From Psychrobacter sp. JCM 18903 (GTDB lineage: Bacteria > Pseudomonadota > Gammaproteobacteria > Pseudomonadales > Moraxellaceae): a DNA stretch of 64,000 nucleotides. The translations under genes and the position numbers were made by a program. Shown here piece by piece: positions 41,200-51,070 of the stretch. The stretch is taken from positions 1-64,000 of the forward strand of contig NZ_BAWJ01000016.1 of the NCBI RefSeq assembly GCF_000586475.1, in the 5' to 3' direction. The notes under the pieces are model-generated. The model made no database searches and was not told the DNA's origin. It was given only the letters and a program-made list of their open reading frames with translations. Numbering within the stretch: the stretch's first letter is position 1; each line of letters starts with the position of its first letter.

Positions 41200-41552
41200 A
41201 TAACGATAATACGATTAATCACGATATAACAGCGGCAATCAACGTTGAATTGGATCAAGACGGTCATTTATGTGACCATAATATCTGGACCCCTGATATC
41301 GCTCAGCAATTGGCCGACACTCTAGAGGTGCATCTAGAAACTGAGCATTTACAAATTTTACAACAGGTACGGGCATTTTTTACTCAGTTTAATCACGCAC
41401 CAGCCACGCGCCCACTGATTAAATGGTTACAGAAAACCTTGCCAGAGCATGATATCAGCAATCAGAAACTACAGCAGTTATTCAACACTGGCTTGGTTGC
41501 CCGCCATGTCAATCGCCTTGCCGGTCTGCCCAAACCACCCAACTGTTTATAA
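41196..41552 (+). CDS. tusE: TusE/DsrC sulphur carrier
   Basis: DsrC-like sulphur carrier of 118 residues that takes persulphide from TusBCD to MnmA for 2-thiouridylation of tRNA. The C-terminal arm RLAGLPKPPNCL carries the penultimate Cys, the residue that bears sulphur; the second DsrC cysteine is absent, as in TusE proper. It overlaps tusB by four bases. The N-terminus has an additional acidic stretch of about 15 residues. Confidence 0.93.
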   Translation: MNNDNTINHDITAAINVELDQDGHLCDHNIWTPDIAQQLADTLEVHLETEHLQILQQVRAFFTQFNHAPATRPLIKWLQKTLPEHDISNQKLQQLFNTGLVARHVNRLAGLPKPPNCL

Positions 41553-41644
41553 GATATATGGCATATATGATTGATAAGGGGTTATGAATGGCGATGAATA
41601 CCTAAATGTTGGATCATCGCCTGCAATCAGTAAAAAATGCATGG

Positions 41645-42217
41645 CTATTTTGGGTCGTACACTGTCAACGTCTCATACCCTATACTACGACCTTCATCAC
41701 CAGTGAAGCCTTGCTGACGCCAGACCTCATACAGACATATCGCCACACTATTCGATAAGTTTAAACTGCGTGAATCAGCCAGCATAGGCAATCGCAGCCA
41801 GTGATCAGCGCCGATATCTTCACGAATATCATCTGCCAAACCTGCTGTTTCAGAGCCAAATACTAAGGCGACATTAGGTATCTGCTCAGGCATCAAAGCA
41901 CGATCAGATTCGGCAGCCATCTGTTGCCCACCAAAGTCATAGTCATAAAAAGGCTTGCTCAGTTTGGTGGTCAATGCTGTGACAATATGACAATCCGCTG
42001 CCTGTAGCGCCAGTTTTGCTGCTGCCCAATCATCATGTACTTGTAGGTGCGCGTATTCATGATAATCTAAACCTGCACGCCGTAGCTTTTTATCATCAAG
42101 CTCAAACCCTAATGGCCTGACCAAGTGTAGCTGCGCGCCCGTGTTGGCACATAAGCGGATAATATTGCCCGTGTTACTAGGCATTTTTGGCGCTACCAAC
42201 ACAATATGGGTGGTCAT
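41645..42217 (-). CDS. trmL: tRNA (cytidine/uridine-2'-O)-methyltransferase TrmL
   Basis: SPOUT-fold enzyme methylating the ribose of the wobble base (position 34) in tRNA-Leu. The 190-residue chain begins IVLVAPKMPSNTGNIIRLCA and ends with the deep knot segment VALVFGSETAGLAD ... LRLPMLADSRSLNLSNSVAICLYE, which binds S-adenosylmethionine. Convergent with tusE. Complete; start ATG 42217 follows AAGGAGTCGATATG. Confidence 0.95.
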   Translation of the reverse strand: MTTHIVLVAPKMPSNTGNIIRLCANTGAQLHLVRPLGFELDDKKLRRAGLDYHEYAHLQVHDDWAAAKLALQAADCHIVTALTTKLSKPFYDYDFGGQQMAAESDRALMPEQIPNVALVFGSETAGLADDIREDIGADHWLRLPMLADSRSLNLSNSVAICLYEVWRQQGFTGDEGRSIGYETLTVYDPK

Positions 42218-42532
42218 ATCGACTCCTTAAGTCGTCAAATCTGCGTGTTATCGTCGATCCGAGATAACGTGGACAGACTCTACTAAAATGATGGTTATTT
42301 GAATTTCTGAGCAAAAGGTAATTAAAAGTTACAGTTTACTGCCAATAATTACATTTTGATACTTTGCACAGTTTTTAACTTTCACTATGATGTCTCTAAC
42401 GGATATCGAGATAGTATTTATCAATAGTATTTATCAATTATTATCTTATCCAATAACCCCTCAGTGAGGCTCAAGCCTAATGCTTAGCATCACTGTTATT
42501 ATTTATAACGACCCATTTTTGAGGATTCTATT
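42218..42532. other. intergenic region upstream of the entericidin-like gene
   Basis: 315 bases without a gene. It includes a direct repeat of AGTATTTATCAAT (near 42410-42440) and AT-rich DNA suitable for the promoters of trmL (minus) and the entericidin-like gene (plus). No RNA gene was recognised. Confidence 0.45.
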
Positions 42533-42673
42533 ATGAAAAAATTAATCATCGCATCTTTAACTGCTATGTTTGTTCTAACTGGTTGCAACACTTTTAAAGG
42601 TTTGGGCCAAGACGTATCAAGCGCTGGCGAAGCTGTTACTGGCGGCGCACAAGACGTACAAAATAAAATCTAA
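42533..42673 (+). CDS. entericidin-like lipoprotein
   Basis: A 46-residue lipoprotein: signal MKKLIIASLTAMFVLTGC with lipobox L-T-G-C (Cys at residue 18), then NTFKGLGQDVSSAGEAVTGG and a short tail. The Gly/Ser/Ala-rich amphipathic end matches the EcnA/EcnB-like entericidin family, which in E. coli are membrane peptides linked to a stationary-phase toxin-antidote locus. No second family member is adjacent, so the paired system is incomplete here. AGGATTC precedes the ATG and a strong terminator follows. Confidence 0.9.
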   Translation: MKKLIIASLTAMFVLTGCNTFKGLGQDVSSAGEAVTGGAQDVQNKI

Positions 42674-42697
42674 GTATTGATTTTTTTGCGTATTTGA

Positions 42698-42729
42698 AAG
42701 GCTTATCATTTATGTGATAAGCCTTTTTT
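42698..42729 (+). terminator. terminator of the entericidin-like gene
   Basis: Stem AAGGCTTATCA paired with TGATAAGCCTT, 6-base loop, followed by a run of T residues; 25 bases after the stop codon. Confidence 0.9.
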
Positions 42730-42785
42730 ATGACTTTATTTTTCGATAGTAAAGACTGACATTAAAGAACAGTAAATATCTCTAA

Positions 42786-44083
42786 TTATAAGAAAGCTCG
42801 CAATATCTGATTGAGATAACGTTGACCCAATAGCGTTGGCTGTAGCCGCTCGGTATTGTCTACTAGCAATCCCTGAGTAATCAATTGCGCCACTTGTACA
42901 GCAATATCATCGTAACTCAGCCTGTCCTTGCAGTAAACATAGACCAAGCGACGCCATCATGTAGACGTAGCGCATTCAGCATAAACTCACTGACCAATTC
43001 ATCACTGTCAATTTCCTGCCAACCCACCATTTTTGGTGAATTTCGTTTAACAGAAGAGTCAGTGTTATCTTGATAATCCACATAATCTTTAGGCAGTCGT
43101 GACTTACTAAAACGATAAATACCAGAGTCTGCTAGCAAGTCATTCTTTAAGCCATTCTCTGTCAATGCTGATGCTTCATGAGCAATCGTTACTTTGCCAT
43201 GCGCGCCCGCACCAATCGCTAGGTAGTCACCAAATTGCCAGTAATTAACATTGTGACAGCATGCCTCATCTGACGCGCCTGCCCACGCGGATACTTCGTA
43301 ATTGCGGTAGCCCAACTGCTGCAACAACGCTTGACCTGCCTGCTCAATATCTGCCAAGTTATCCTCATCTGGTAAAATCGGCTGGCTACGGTAAAATACG
43401 GTATTGGGCTCAATCGTTAATTGATACCAAGAGATATGCGTCGCCCCAGCATCATGCGCCATCTGGATATCGTTCAGCGCCTCATTCATCGTTTGCTGCG
43501 GTAGCCCATGCATCAAATCGACATTGACTCGCTCAAACCCAGCTGCGCAAGCTGCACGAATCGCTGACAATGCTTGTGCAGGGTCATGTATGCGACCAAG
43601 GGTTTTGAGCTTATCAGCAGCAAAACTTTGTACACCTATCGACAAACGATTGATACCCACCTCTAAATATTGGGAAAAAGGCGCATGCTCAAGCGTGCCC
43701 GGATTGGCTTCCATCGTCACTTCAATGCCATCAGCAAACTTAAAAATGTTGCGTAAGCCAGTAAACAATCGCTGGTATTGCGCAATGGGTAGCAGTGAAG
43801 GCGTACCACCACCGATAAAAATCGAACTGATTTCACGCGCTTGGGTTAACGACTGCTGCATGGCGGCATCTGACAGCAGCGCATCCACATATTCGTCATA
43901 CATAGATAGCTGCATATCCATCGGCAGCTCATGCGAATTAAAATCACAATAAGGGCATTTTTTGACACACCACGGGATATGAATATAAAGCGCCAGTGGA
44001 ATGGCGCTTACCTGTATCCCACTCGCAGTATTATTAAAAGCGCTGAGATTATCAGAAAAATGAGCAGGTGTAATATTTGACAT
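42786..44083 (-). CDS. hemW: HemW-type radical SAM protein (frame broken near 42921)
   Basis: Radical-SAM protein related to coproporphyrinogen dehydrogenase; HemW is regarded as a heme chaperone. The [4Fe-4S] motif is C-V-K-K-C-P-Y-C-D near residue 38, followed by GGGTPSLLP and TMEANPGT. The open frame stops at 42917, but the end (LSYDDIAVQVAQLITQGLL and onward) is read in the next frame to a TAA at 42786. One base restored in ACAGGCTG near 42921 gives about 432 residues, slightly longer than E. coli HemW. The C-terminal part is the normal helical HemW domain. Confidence 0.9.
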
Positions 44084-44264
44084 AAACGAAGGTATCTATA
44101 AAAAAGGTTACATAAATGGATGACTGCTGTCACTAGCAGAAAGTAGCGCTAGGATAACGGCTAATGTGATTAAAAAAAAGGCTATCTTAAAGAAAAGCCG
44201 ATCAATAACAAAACCAATCACAAACATTCATGTTAACCCTGTACTTTTATAGGCAAAATAGTGA

Positions 44265-44345
44265 AGAATGATGGCATAAAGTGACATTGTATTAAATGAT
44301 ATTGTATTAAATGACATTGCATACAGTGATATTGCAAATAATGAA
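44265..44345. repeat. 15-bp tandem repeat
   Basis: About four to five copies of a 15-base unit with consensus AATGAYATTGYATTA (clear units start at 44280, 44295, 44310 and 44325, with a degenerate one before). It lies in the intergenic space between hemW (minus) and the EVE-domain gene (plus), ending 30 bases before the EVE start. Confidence 0.8.
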
Positions 44346-44374
44346 TGGCTGATAATGATAAATAGGATAAAGAT

Positions 44375-44877
44375 ATGGCTTATTGGTTGATGAAATCCAA
44401 CCCCCAGTTTTTTGGTATTGATGATTTGCAACGCCTAGAGACCGACAGTTGGATGGTGTGCGCAATTACCGTGCTCGTAACTTCATGCGTGACGAGATGC
44501 AGGTCGGCGACAAGGTATTCTTTTATCACTCTAGCGCTAAGCCGTCTGGCGTCGCTGGCATCATGACGGTAAGCAAAGCAGGCTACCCTGACCCTTGCCA
44601 GTTCCATCCTGAGCACCGTCATTACGATCCTATTGCCACCGAAGATGAGCCACGCTGGTATATGGTAGACGTCACTTTTGAGCAAGTATTTATTGATATT
44701 CTACCACTATCAGCCCTTAAATTTTTACCCGCACTTGAGGATTCACTATTAATGAGAAAAGGCTGTGAGCAACTTACCGTGATTCCACTAGACGCCAAAC
44801 ACTGGTACGCCATTATGGATATGCAGAAACACTTAATCTACTATCTGAGCAACCAGTGGTTAGATAGTAACGATTGA
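44375..44877 (+). CDS. EVE-domain protein (frame broken near 44452)
   Basis: Small protein of the EVE/PUA-like fold, related to YTH and to thymocyte nuclear protein 1, which bind modified bases. Sequence runs MAYWLMKSNPQFFGIDDL, then after one restored G (TGGGAT read as TGGAT) DGVRNYRARNFMRDEMQVGD, then VFFYHSSAKPSGVAGIMTV and the pocket-like segment PRWYMVDVTFEQ, ending at 44877; about 168 residues. EVE proteins are often found near restriction or base-modification genes, but none occurs here. Role unassigned. AGGATAAAGAT precedes the ATG. Confidence 0.88.
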
Positions 44878-45015
44878 GTAAGGTTTTTAGTGTTATCAAC
44901 GAACACTTATTGATGCGCTGTCTGCAAAAAATTTGCTATATTTGCCATTTATGCTCAACAATTCATTTCTCGATTTTCTTTATCACACCTTTATCCCCAT
45001 TATCAGGACCCGCTT

Positions 45016-46055
45016 ATGAGCGCACCCAAACTGCTATTATCTGTATTAACTGTCAGCATGTTCAGTCTTACCCTTAGCGCCTGTGGCAGTGACGGGGACA
45101 AGGTCAAAGAGGAATATGACCGAATAGAAGATCAGGTGAACAATGAATATGATCGTGTGGAAGACAAGGTCAAAGAGAAGTATAAAGAAGTCGAAGATAA
45201 GCTGAGCGATGATGAAAAATCCATGGCCGAGATTCTGGAGTCGGTATTTTTACCAGAAGAATCGCTCGATAATTTCTTGGATAAAATAACCCCAGAAGGC
45301 GGTCGCGGCGGTTTATATGTCGGACACTTTATTGAGATTGACGATGGTGACAGCGACGATATCGATATCGGTGCCGTTTACTTTGACATCAGCAAAGATG
45401 GCGCTGGCAGCGTAGATGGTAGCGTTAGTTATCAGCAGCAAGCCTGCCAAGAAAATAACACTCTGGCATCAACTCAGCCATTAAGGTTGACAACTATATC
45501 GCGGGTAAAATAACAGGCAGTCTCGATACGTTAGCGTTTTTAGACATTAAGTATATCAATGATTTGGGCGTAGAAACACCGAACTTATTAACCACCTTTG
45601 CGGGGAGCTTTGAGGAAAAAGAAGCAGGATCACCTTGGAGAGGTAGCTTTGAGTATCAGGATGGCATCGGCGGTAAAAAACTAACCAGTAGCGAAAAAAA
45701 TTGCAACGTCACCTACACCATCAGCGATCGCTCTAATTTTAAGACGTACCCACTTGATTATAGTCTGGGCAAAATGACTCTTGATGTCATCGGTAATGGC
45801 AGTCAAAAGACCGTCACTTGGCAAAATCCTGCCAATACCAAGCATTTACTGGTCAGCCAAATTGATGTCAATAAAGCCGAGTCTGGTGCCAACGGCTATG
45901 TGCAGAACGTGATATTAAGTAATCTTGAAACGCAGTTTGCTCCTGTTATTCCAGTCATGTTCACCAATTACGTGATTGTCGTGCAAGCATTTGATGCCAA
46001 TAATACCTTGATTGGCTATCAAGCAGTGGTGCAAGATTTGCCTGAGTCGCTATAA
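45016..46055 (+). CDS. secreted lipoprotein with acidic-basic repeats (frame broken near 45461)
   Basis: Lipoprotein with a signal and lipobox L-S-A-C (Cys about residue 23). After it comes a charged, probably coiled-coil segment of near repeats (KVKEEYDRIED, NNEYDRVED, KVKEKYKEVED), then a beta-rich domain containing GGLYVGHFIEIDDGDSDDID. The frame is cut near 45461 and continues with SGINSAIKVDNYIAGKITGS to 46055 when one base is restored; about 346 residues. Two cysteines (QQACQEN, EKNCNVTY) may bond. I do not recognise the family; an envelope or surface role is inferred from the signal and the repeats. Confidence 0.72.
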
Positions 46056-46517
46056 ATGCCTGCTGATGTGCCTATAAATTAGAACGGTTATCGTCCAGTG
46101 CACGCTCTATTGAATCGATTACCTTTCACAGTCAGTTTTTAAGATCGATACAACGCTTTTAAAGCGTTGACATCATAGCGTGGCTTCTTTACCATTCTAT
46201 TTATTTATGACCTGTCAATCCACTGCTTGGATTGACGGGTTATTTTTATTTTTGTGCCTGACTTTTTTTTGCATACTCTGTCTATATAGGCTTGCTCATA
46301 TTATTTATCGGAGTATTATCGTCGGCACGACTCCCCCTTTTACATCCAGCCAAAAAACTAGATTGGCTTGGTTAAACTTGCTTAGAGCATGTCCTCATTC
46401 TCATTTGCTTTTCCGCTCAAGTTTTTGGTCAGGGTATGACTGTCTCGCTATTGTTTTGTTGATGGCAATATTTGCTCATCTATCATAATTACCGCAAAGA
46501 ATAAAAAGTTGCTCACT
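46056..46517. other. intergenic region with possible inverted-repeat half-site
   Basis: 462 bases between the lipoprotein and MATE genes. At 46383-46404 the sequence TAGAGCATGTCCTCATTC matches one terminal arm of the MITE family (14 bases exact), without a partner arm. A 102-residue open frame at 46180-46488 has hydrophobic and aromatic runs but no start site or conservation that I recognise; it is not called. Confidence 0.5.
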
Positions 46518-47882
46518 ATGGTTTTCCCATTATCTTTTAGAGATTTTAAAAGCTACAGCTTACGCTTAGGCGTGCTCGCGCTTCCTATTTTAATTACTCA
46601 GTTTTGCCAAGCAGCACTTGGTGTGGTCGATGCTATCATGCAGGTCAAGTCTCCGCGCTTGATTTGGCTGCCGTCGCCGTTGGCTCTGGTATTTGGCTGC
46701 CGCTGTTTTTATTAGCCACTGGTATTTTAATCGCCACCACCCCTCTTATTGGTGAGGCGATCGGTCAAAATAAGCACCATCAAGTGCCACATATCACGCA
46801 GCAGTCTTTATGGACGCCAGTGTCATTGGTATTATGGGCTTTATCATCGTTAATTTAGCACCCAATGTACTTGGGGTCATGGGTGTGCCTGAAAACATCC
46901 AACCGATAGCAACGCAGTATTTGCATGGCGTGTCGTTTGGTTTTCCCGCACTGGCTGTCTATGCGGTACTACGCAGTTATTGCGAAGCACTTGGGCGACC
47001 TGAGCCGGTGACAGTGATTAGTATTATCGGGCTACTTGCCGATATTCCCCTTAACTATATATTTATCCACGGTCTGTTTGGCATGCCCGAAATGGGCGGC
47101 GCAGGCTGCGGGGTCGCAACGGCTATTGTGTTATGGATAAATGTTTTATTACTGGCGGCTTATACCAGCTTCACTAAGCGACAGCAGTTTGCCAGCACGC
47201 GCTTCTTTTATGCCTTTGCCAGTCCTAATCGTGAACAGATTAAAAAGCTCCTTAAACTTGGTATTCCGATTGGTATCTCTATCTTTTTTGAAGCCAGTTT
47301 GTTCAGCTTGGGCGCTCTTGTTATCAGTCCATTAGGTGAGCTAGCAACCGCATCGCATCAGTGGCATTAGCAGTGACTTCCCAGCTGTTTATGATTCCGA
47401 TATCGGTCGCTATGGCACTGACAATCATGGTATCCAATCGTTTTGGCGAAAAAAACCTCATGGCGTTACGTCAAGTGCAAGCCACTGGTCTTATCTGGAC
47501 AGTATTGATTGCTCTCACGTGTATGCTTGGTATTTGGCTATTTAGGCCACAATTGGCAGCCGCATTCTCTGATAACCCAGCCGTTATCACGCAATCTATG
47601 CATTTACTTATTTTTGCCCTTGGTTATCAGCTGTTCGATGGCTGGCAAGTCAACGTCGCTGGTATATTGCGCGGCATGCAAGACACCACGATCCCAATGT
47701 GGGTCACGTTGTTTTGTTACTGGCTGGTGGCATTACCACTCGGTGTTTATTTGGTGCGCTTCACCGATATAGGCGCACAAGGGTTTTGGATGGCATTAAT
47801 CACGGGTTTATTCTTATCGTCTATTCTACTCACCCTACGCCTGCGCTACCAACAAAAGCGTCTGACGACGATGTGGGGTTAA
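46518..47882 (+). CDS. MATE-family multidrug exporter (three frame breaks)
   Basis: Na+/H+-coupled exporter with twelve helices in two repeats. Segments in order: FKSYSLRLGVLALPILITQF, AAVAVGSGIWLPLFLLATGI, VLRSYCEALGRPEPVTVISI, PIGISIFFEASLFSLGALV and VTSQLFMIPISVAMALTIM, all typical of NorM/YdhE-type MATE proteins. Four frames tile the gene; each join restores one lost base: ATGGCAGG near 46640, one in ACGCC near 46815 and CAGGTGG near 47361. Total about 455 residues. Start ATG 46518. Three breaks in 1.4 kb make this the densest site of frame errors in the window. Confidence 0.9.
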
Positions 47883-47963
47883 TGCATCAGCGATACTGAT
47901 GTAAATGCAGTATCTACTAACCATGACTAGCGCTACATGGTCACATAGACTATGATAAATCAT

Positions 47964-47993
47964 TAAGCATTTCTTACTCGTAAGAAATGCTTA
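47964..47993. repeat. perfect palindrome between the MATE and accB genes
   Basis: A 14-base arm TAAGCATTTCTTAC (47964-47977) and its exact complement (47980-47993) with a two-base centre. No T-run follows, so it is a weak terminator candidate; it may instead be a regulatory palindrome upstream of the accBC operon. Confidence 0.75.
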
Positions 47994-48132
47994 CGTCATA
48001 ATATGTAAAAAAACTCAGTTAACAACTGTACATCGATTGCTCATTGCCATGAATATAGGTATCATTAGCAATTACCTACACAATATTTAGTTACACTATT
48101 TCTTGAAATTAGTAGAAGGCAAAATTAAAACT

Positions 48133-48560
48133 ATGGATATTGAAAAAATACGCACCCTAATCGCCCTCATGGAAGAAAGTGAACTGGTTAATTTAGAAAT
48201 CAGCTCAGATGATGAGCACATCAGCTTAACTCGTCACTATGATGCGCCTGCACCGACCATGATGGCCGCACCTGCTGCTGGCATTACCCCTATCACTGCT
48301 GAAGCAAAGCCAGCGGTAAAAGCGGGTAGCGTTGAGACATCGCCGATGGTTGGTGTTTATTACTCAGCCCCTAGCCCTAATGATCCGCCATTCGTAAAGG
48401 TCGGACAAAAGGTGCAAGCTGGTGACACATTGGCATCATCGAAGCCATGAAAATTATGAATCCTCTTGAGGCAACGCAAAGTGGTGTCGTTGACGAAATC
48501 TTAGTCGATAACTCCGAAGTGGTACAGTTTGGTCAACCCGTCATACGCTATAGAGCTTAA
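48133..48560 (+). CDS. accB: biotin carboxyl carrier protein of acetyl-CoA carboxylase (frame broken near 48433)
   Basis: BCCP subunit of acetyl-CoA carboxylase, first step of fatty acid synthesis. N-terminal helix MDIEKIRTLIALMEESELVN, a Pro/Ala-rich hinge (PAPTMMAAPAAG), then the biotinyl domain with VETSPMVGVYYSAPSP and the biotinylated lysine in E-A-M-K-I-M-N. The stop at 48448 is caused by one missing G (TTGGGC read as TTGGC) near 48433; the reading then continues EAMKIMNPLEATQSGVVDE to TAA at 48560, about 142 residues. accB is essential, so a real frame loss is not credible. accC follows after 150 bases. Confidence 0.94.
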
Positions 48561-48714
48561 CGACACTATTTACCAACCTTTACCTCATTATGATAGAGAT
48601 TTCGTTATCATTTGGCATTTTAGCTTGAGTTATTTTATCTTTATCGTAGCTCGATTTAATGGTGCCTAAAATAACGACTCTATCAATGACCGCCGCTTCG
48701 ACAAGGATGACCCC

Positions 48715-50076
48715 ATGATAAAAAAACTGCTCATCGCCAATAGAGGTGAGATTGCCCTACGTATCGTTCGAGCCTGCAAAGCCCTTGGCATAGAGACCGT
48801 CGGTATCTACTCCACAGCTGATGCAAACTTGATGCACCTGCGCTTTGTTGATGAGGCAATCTGTATTGGCAAACCCAATGCCAATCAAAGCTATCTTGAT
48901 ATCAATACTATTTTAACCGCAGCTGAAATCACTGGTGCCGACGCTATCCATCCGGGTTATGGTTTTTTGGCTGAAAATGCTGAATTCGCTGAACGCGTCG
49001 AAGAAGCAGGTCTCACTTTCGTTGGTCCTAATGCTGATCATATTCGATTAATGGGCAATAAAGTCTCTGCCATTAATGCGATGAAAAAAGCTGGCGTACC
49101 GACCGTCCCTGGTTCAGTGGGCGCGGTAACGTTGCATAATGCTGAAGAGCAAGCACGCCATATCGGCTTTCCGTTATTGATTAAAGCCGCTTCTGGCGGC
49201 GGCGGTCGCGGTATGCGTGTGGTTGAGCGCTTCGAAGAAGTCATTGGGCAAGTACAGGCTGCTAAGCAAGAAGCTGAGCTGTGGTTTGGTGATGATACCG
49301 TGTATATGGAACGCTACCTACAAAATCCGCGCCACGTAGAGATACAAGTGCTTGGCGATGGTAACGGTAATGCCATTCACTTATACGATCGAGATTGTTC
49401 ATTGCAACGTCGTCACCAAAAAGTATTAGAGGAAGCCCCTGCGCCTGATATCCCTGACGATGTACGTCAGCCTATCTTGGACGCTTGCGTCAAAGCATGT
49501 GAGTTGGTGAAATATCGCGGTGCCGGTACTTTTGAGTTTTTATTTGAAAATAATGAATACTTTTTTATTGAGATGAATACTCGTGTGCAAGTTGAGCATC
49601 CGGTAACTGAGATGATTACTGGCATCGACGTGGTCGTCGAGCAGCTAAAAATCGCAGCAGGCTACGGTTTGTCTTATCGTCAAAGCGAGATTGAGATTCA
49701 AGGTCATGCCATTGAATGTCGTATCAATGCTGAAGATCCAGCCACCTTTATGCCTTGTCCTGGTACAGTCACTCAGTTATTTGCCCCCAGTGGTGCTGGT
49801 GTACGCTTTGACTCGCATCTCTACCCGGGCTATGAGATTCCAAGCTATTATGACTCATTGATTGGCAAGCTTATTTGCCATGGTCAAACGCGCCAGCAAG
49901 CCGTCTCTAAAACGCTGCATGCACTCGATGAATTGGTGATTGAGGGTATTAAAACCAATATCCCGCTGCATCGTGATGTCATTTTGGCAGATGACAATTT
50001 TATTCACGAAGCACAAAATATTCATTACCTTGAAAGAGAGCTTCTAACTGGCAATAAAAAGAAGGCGGATGTATAA
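48715..50076 (+). CDS. accC: biotin carboxylase subunit of acetyl-CoA carboxylase
   Basis: ATP-grasp enzyme that carboxylates the biotin on AccB. The 453-residue chain starts [20 protein letters not shown] and contains the glycine-rich lid [15 protein letters not shown] near residue 160, the metal and bicarbonate residues in [19 protein letters not shown] near residue 288 and ECRINAEDP near residue 340. Complete and standard length. It forms the usual accBC operon, with a terminator directly downstream. Confidence 0.97.
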   Translation: MIKKLLIANRGEIALRIVRACKALGIETVGIYSTADANLMHLRFVDEAICIGKPNANQSYLDINTILTAAEITGADAIHPGYGFLAENAEFAERVEEAGLTFVGPNADHIRLMGNKVSAINAMKKAGVPTVPGSVGAVTLHNAEEQARHIGFPLLIKAASGGGGRGMRVVERFEEVIGQVQAAKQEAELWFGDDTVYMERYLQNPRHVEIQVLGDGNGNAIHLYDRDCSLQRRHQKVLEEAPAPDIPDDVRQPILDACVKACELVKYRGAGTFEFLFENNEYFFIEMNTRVQVEHPVTEMITGIDVVVEQLKIAAGYGLSYRQSEIEIQGHAIECRINAEDPATFMPCPGTVTQLFAPSGAGVRFDSHLYPGYEIPSYYDSLIGKLICHGQTRQQAVSKTLHALDELVIEGIKTNIPLHRDVILADDNFIHEAQNIHYLERELLTGNKKKADV

Positions 50077-50101
50077 CCTGCTTTGATTTATTGTTAAACA
50101 C

Positions 50102-50136
50102 AAAAAAACCGCTACCTATTTAGATAGCGGTTTTTT
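50102..50136 (+). terminator. accBC terminator
   Basis: Stem AAAAAACCGCTA paired with TAGCGGTTTTTT (loop CCTATTTAGA, partly pairing), T-run at the end, 25 bases after the accC stop; may also serve the convergent gene at 50191. Confidence 0.9.
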
Positions 50137-50190
50137 ATGTTTCTATTGTAGAAAAAAATGGTTTTAAGTCTTATGATTAACGATAAAGTG

Positions 50191-50811
50191 CTATGGCAAC
50201 ACTCTATTAAAATTCATAAAGCATTCATTACCATCAGGATCCGCACACCACTGCATTTGGTTGCCATCGTGGTTTAAAAACGCAATCAACGCTTCGTCAG
50301 TTTGGTCGATTTGGTTACCTGAACAATCTACTTCATTGTTGTCATAGACTGTTTTTAGCGCAATAATGGGCAGCCCTTCTTCGCGGTGCGTGATTAGGTA
50401 ACGACCATATGTCCACTCTTTGCCACTCACTGCCCACATCTCATTATCGGCCGCAAAATTATATAGCTCGCGGCACTGATTTGCTTTTTTGGCAGAGACC
50501 TTTAACTGGTTGTTAGTATTTGGCTTAATATTAAGGACGCGCTTTTCACTTTGCACAAGTACACCGCCTTCTGTGTCAGCAGTCACTTTTGGCTCATCAC
50601 TTTTTGTCTGTTTCAGCTCTTTTGCTACAGCTTGTCTGGCTTTGGCTTCTTTGGTCATCGTGATACTACTGTCTAAGTCGATTTCCCATTGTCCTGCGAT
50701 AGCTGGGCTGATATGAGTGGTAATAGTCGGTTTAGTGACCACTTCGCCATTCACTGGCAATGACGCCAAAATAGCAGCCAATGAAAATGAAGCAAGTGAG
50801 ATAGGTTCCAT
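50191..50811 (-). CDS. putative exported protein of unknown function
   Basis: A 206-residue protein, starting MEPISLASFSLAAILASLPV; the hydrophobic start could be a signal peptide but lacks basic residues, so secretion is uncertain. After a Lys/Glu/Ala-rich helix (residues 60-90) comes a domain with QCRELYNFAADNEMWAVSGKEWTYGRYLITHREEGLPIIALKTVYD and four Cys (QCRELY, VDCSGN, QWCADPDG, ECFMNF), probably disulphide bonded. I start at ATG 50811 because AAAGGTTAATT is just upstream; a longer reading to 50895 adds a hydrophobic lead without a better ribosome site. Family not recognised. Confidence 0.7.
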   Translation of the reverse strand: MEPISLASFSLAAILASLPVNGEVVTKPTITTHISPAIAGQWEIDLDSSITMTKEAKARQAVAKELKQTKSDEPKVTADTEGGVLVQSEKRVLNIKPNTNNQLKVSAKKANQCRELYNFAADNEMWAVSGKEWTYGRYLITHREEGLPIIALKTVYDNNEVDCSGNQIDQTDEALIAFLNHDGNQMQWCADPDGNECFMNFNRVLP

Positions 50812-51070
50812 AATTAACCTTTTGTTTATAATAATATAATAATATGAGTTATGTACATTAGCGTAAGTCTTAGACATCAAAAACACAAGTAACATTATGC
50901 TATCAGTCGTGATGCTTTAGCCAACTGCAAGATAGGCGATAGTCATAAATATCTACTTTCTGCATATAGACTGTCTTTTTTCATGCAAAAAATAACGCCA
51001 TCGCTTTACTTGCCAAAGACAAGAAGCGACAGCGTTATAGCGACAAGTTATTAAAACGATCATAAAAACA

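Noticed and set aside
46180-46488. 102-residue hydrophobic frame before the MATE gene
   Set aside because: No plausible ribosome site, no conservation recognised, and it overlaps a mobile-element half-site.
50811-50895. Extended N-terminus of the exported protein up to 50895
   Set aside because: The extra segment is not signal-like, and the ribosome site fits ATG 50811.
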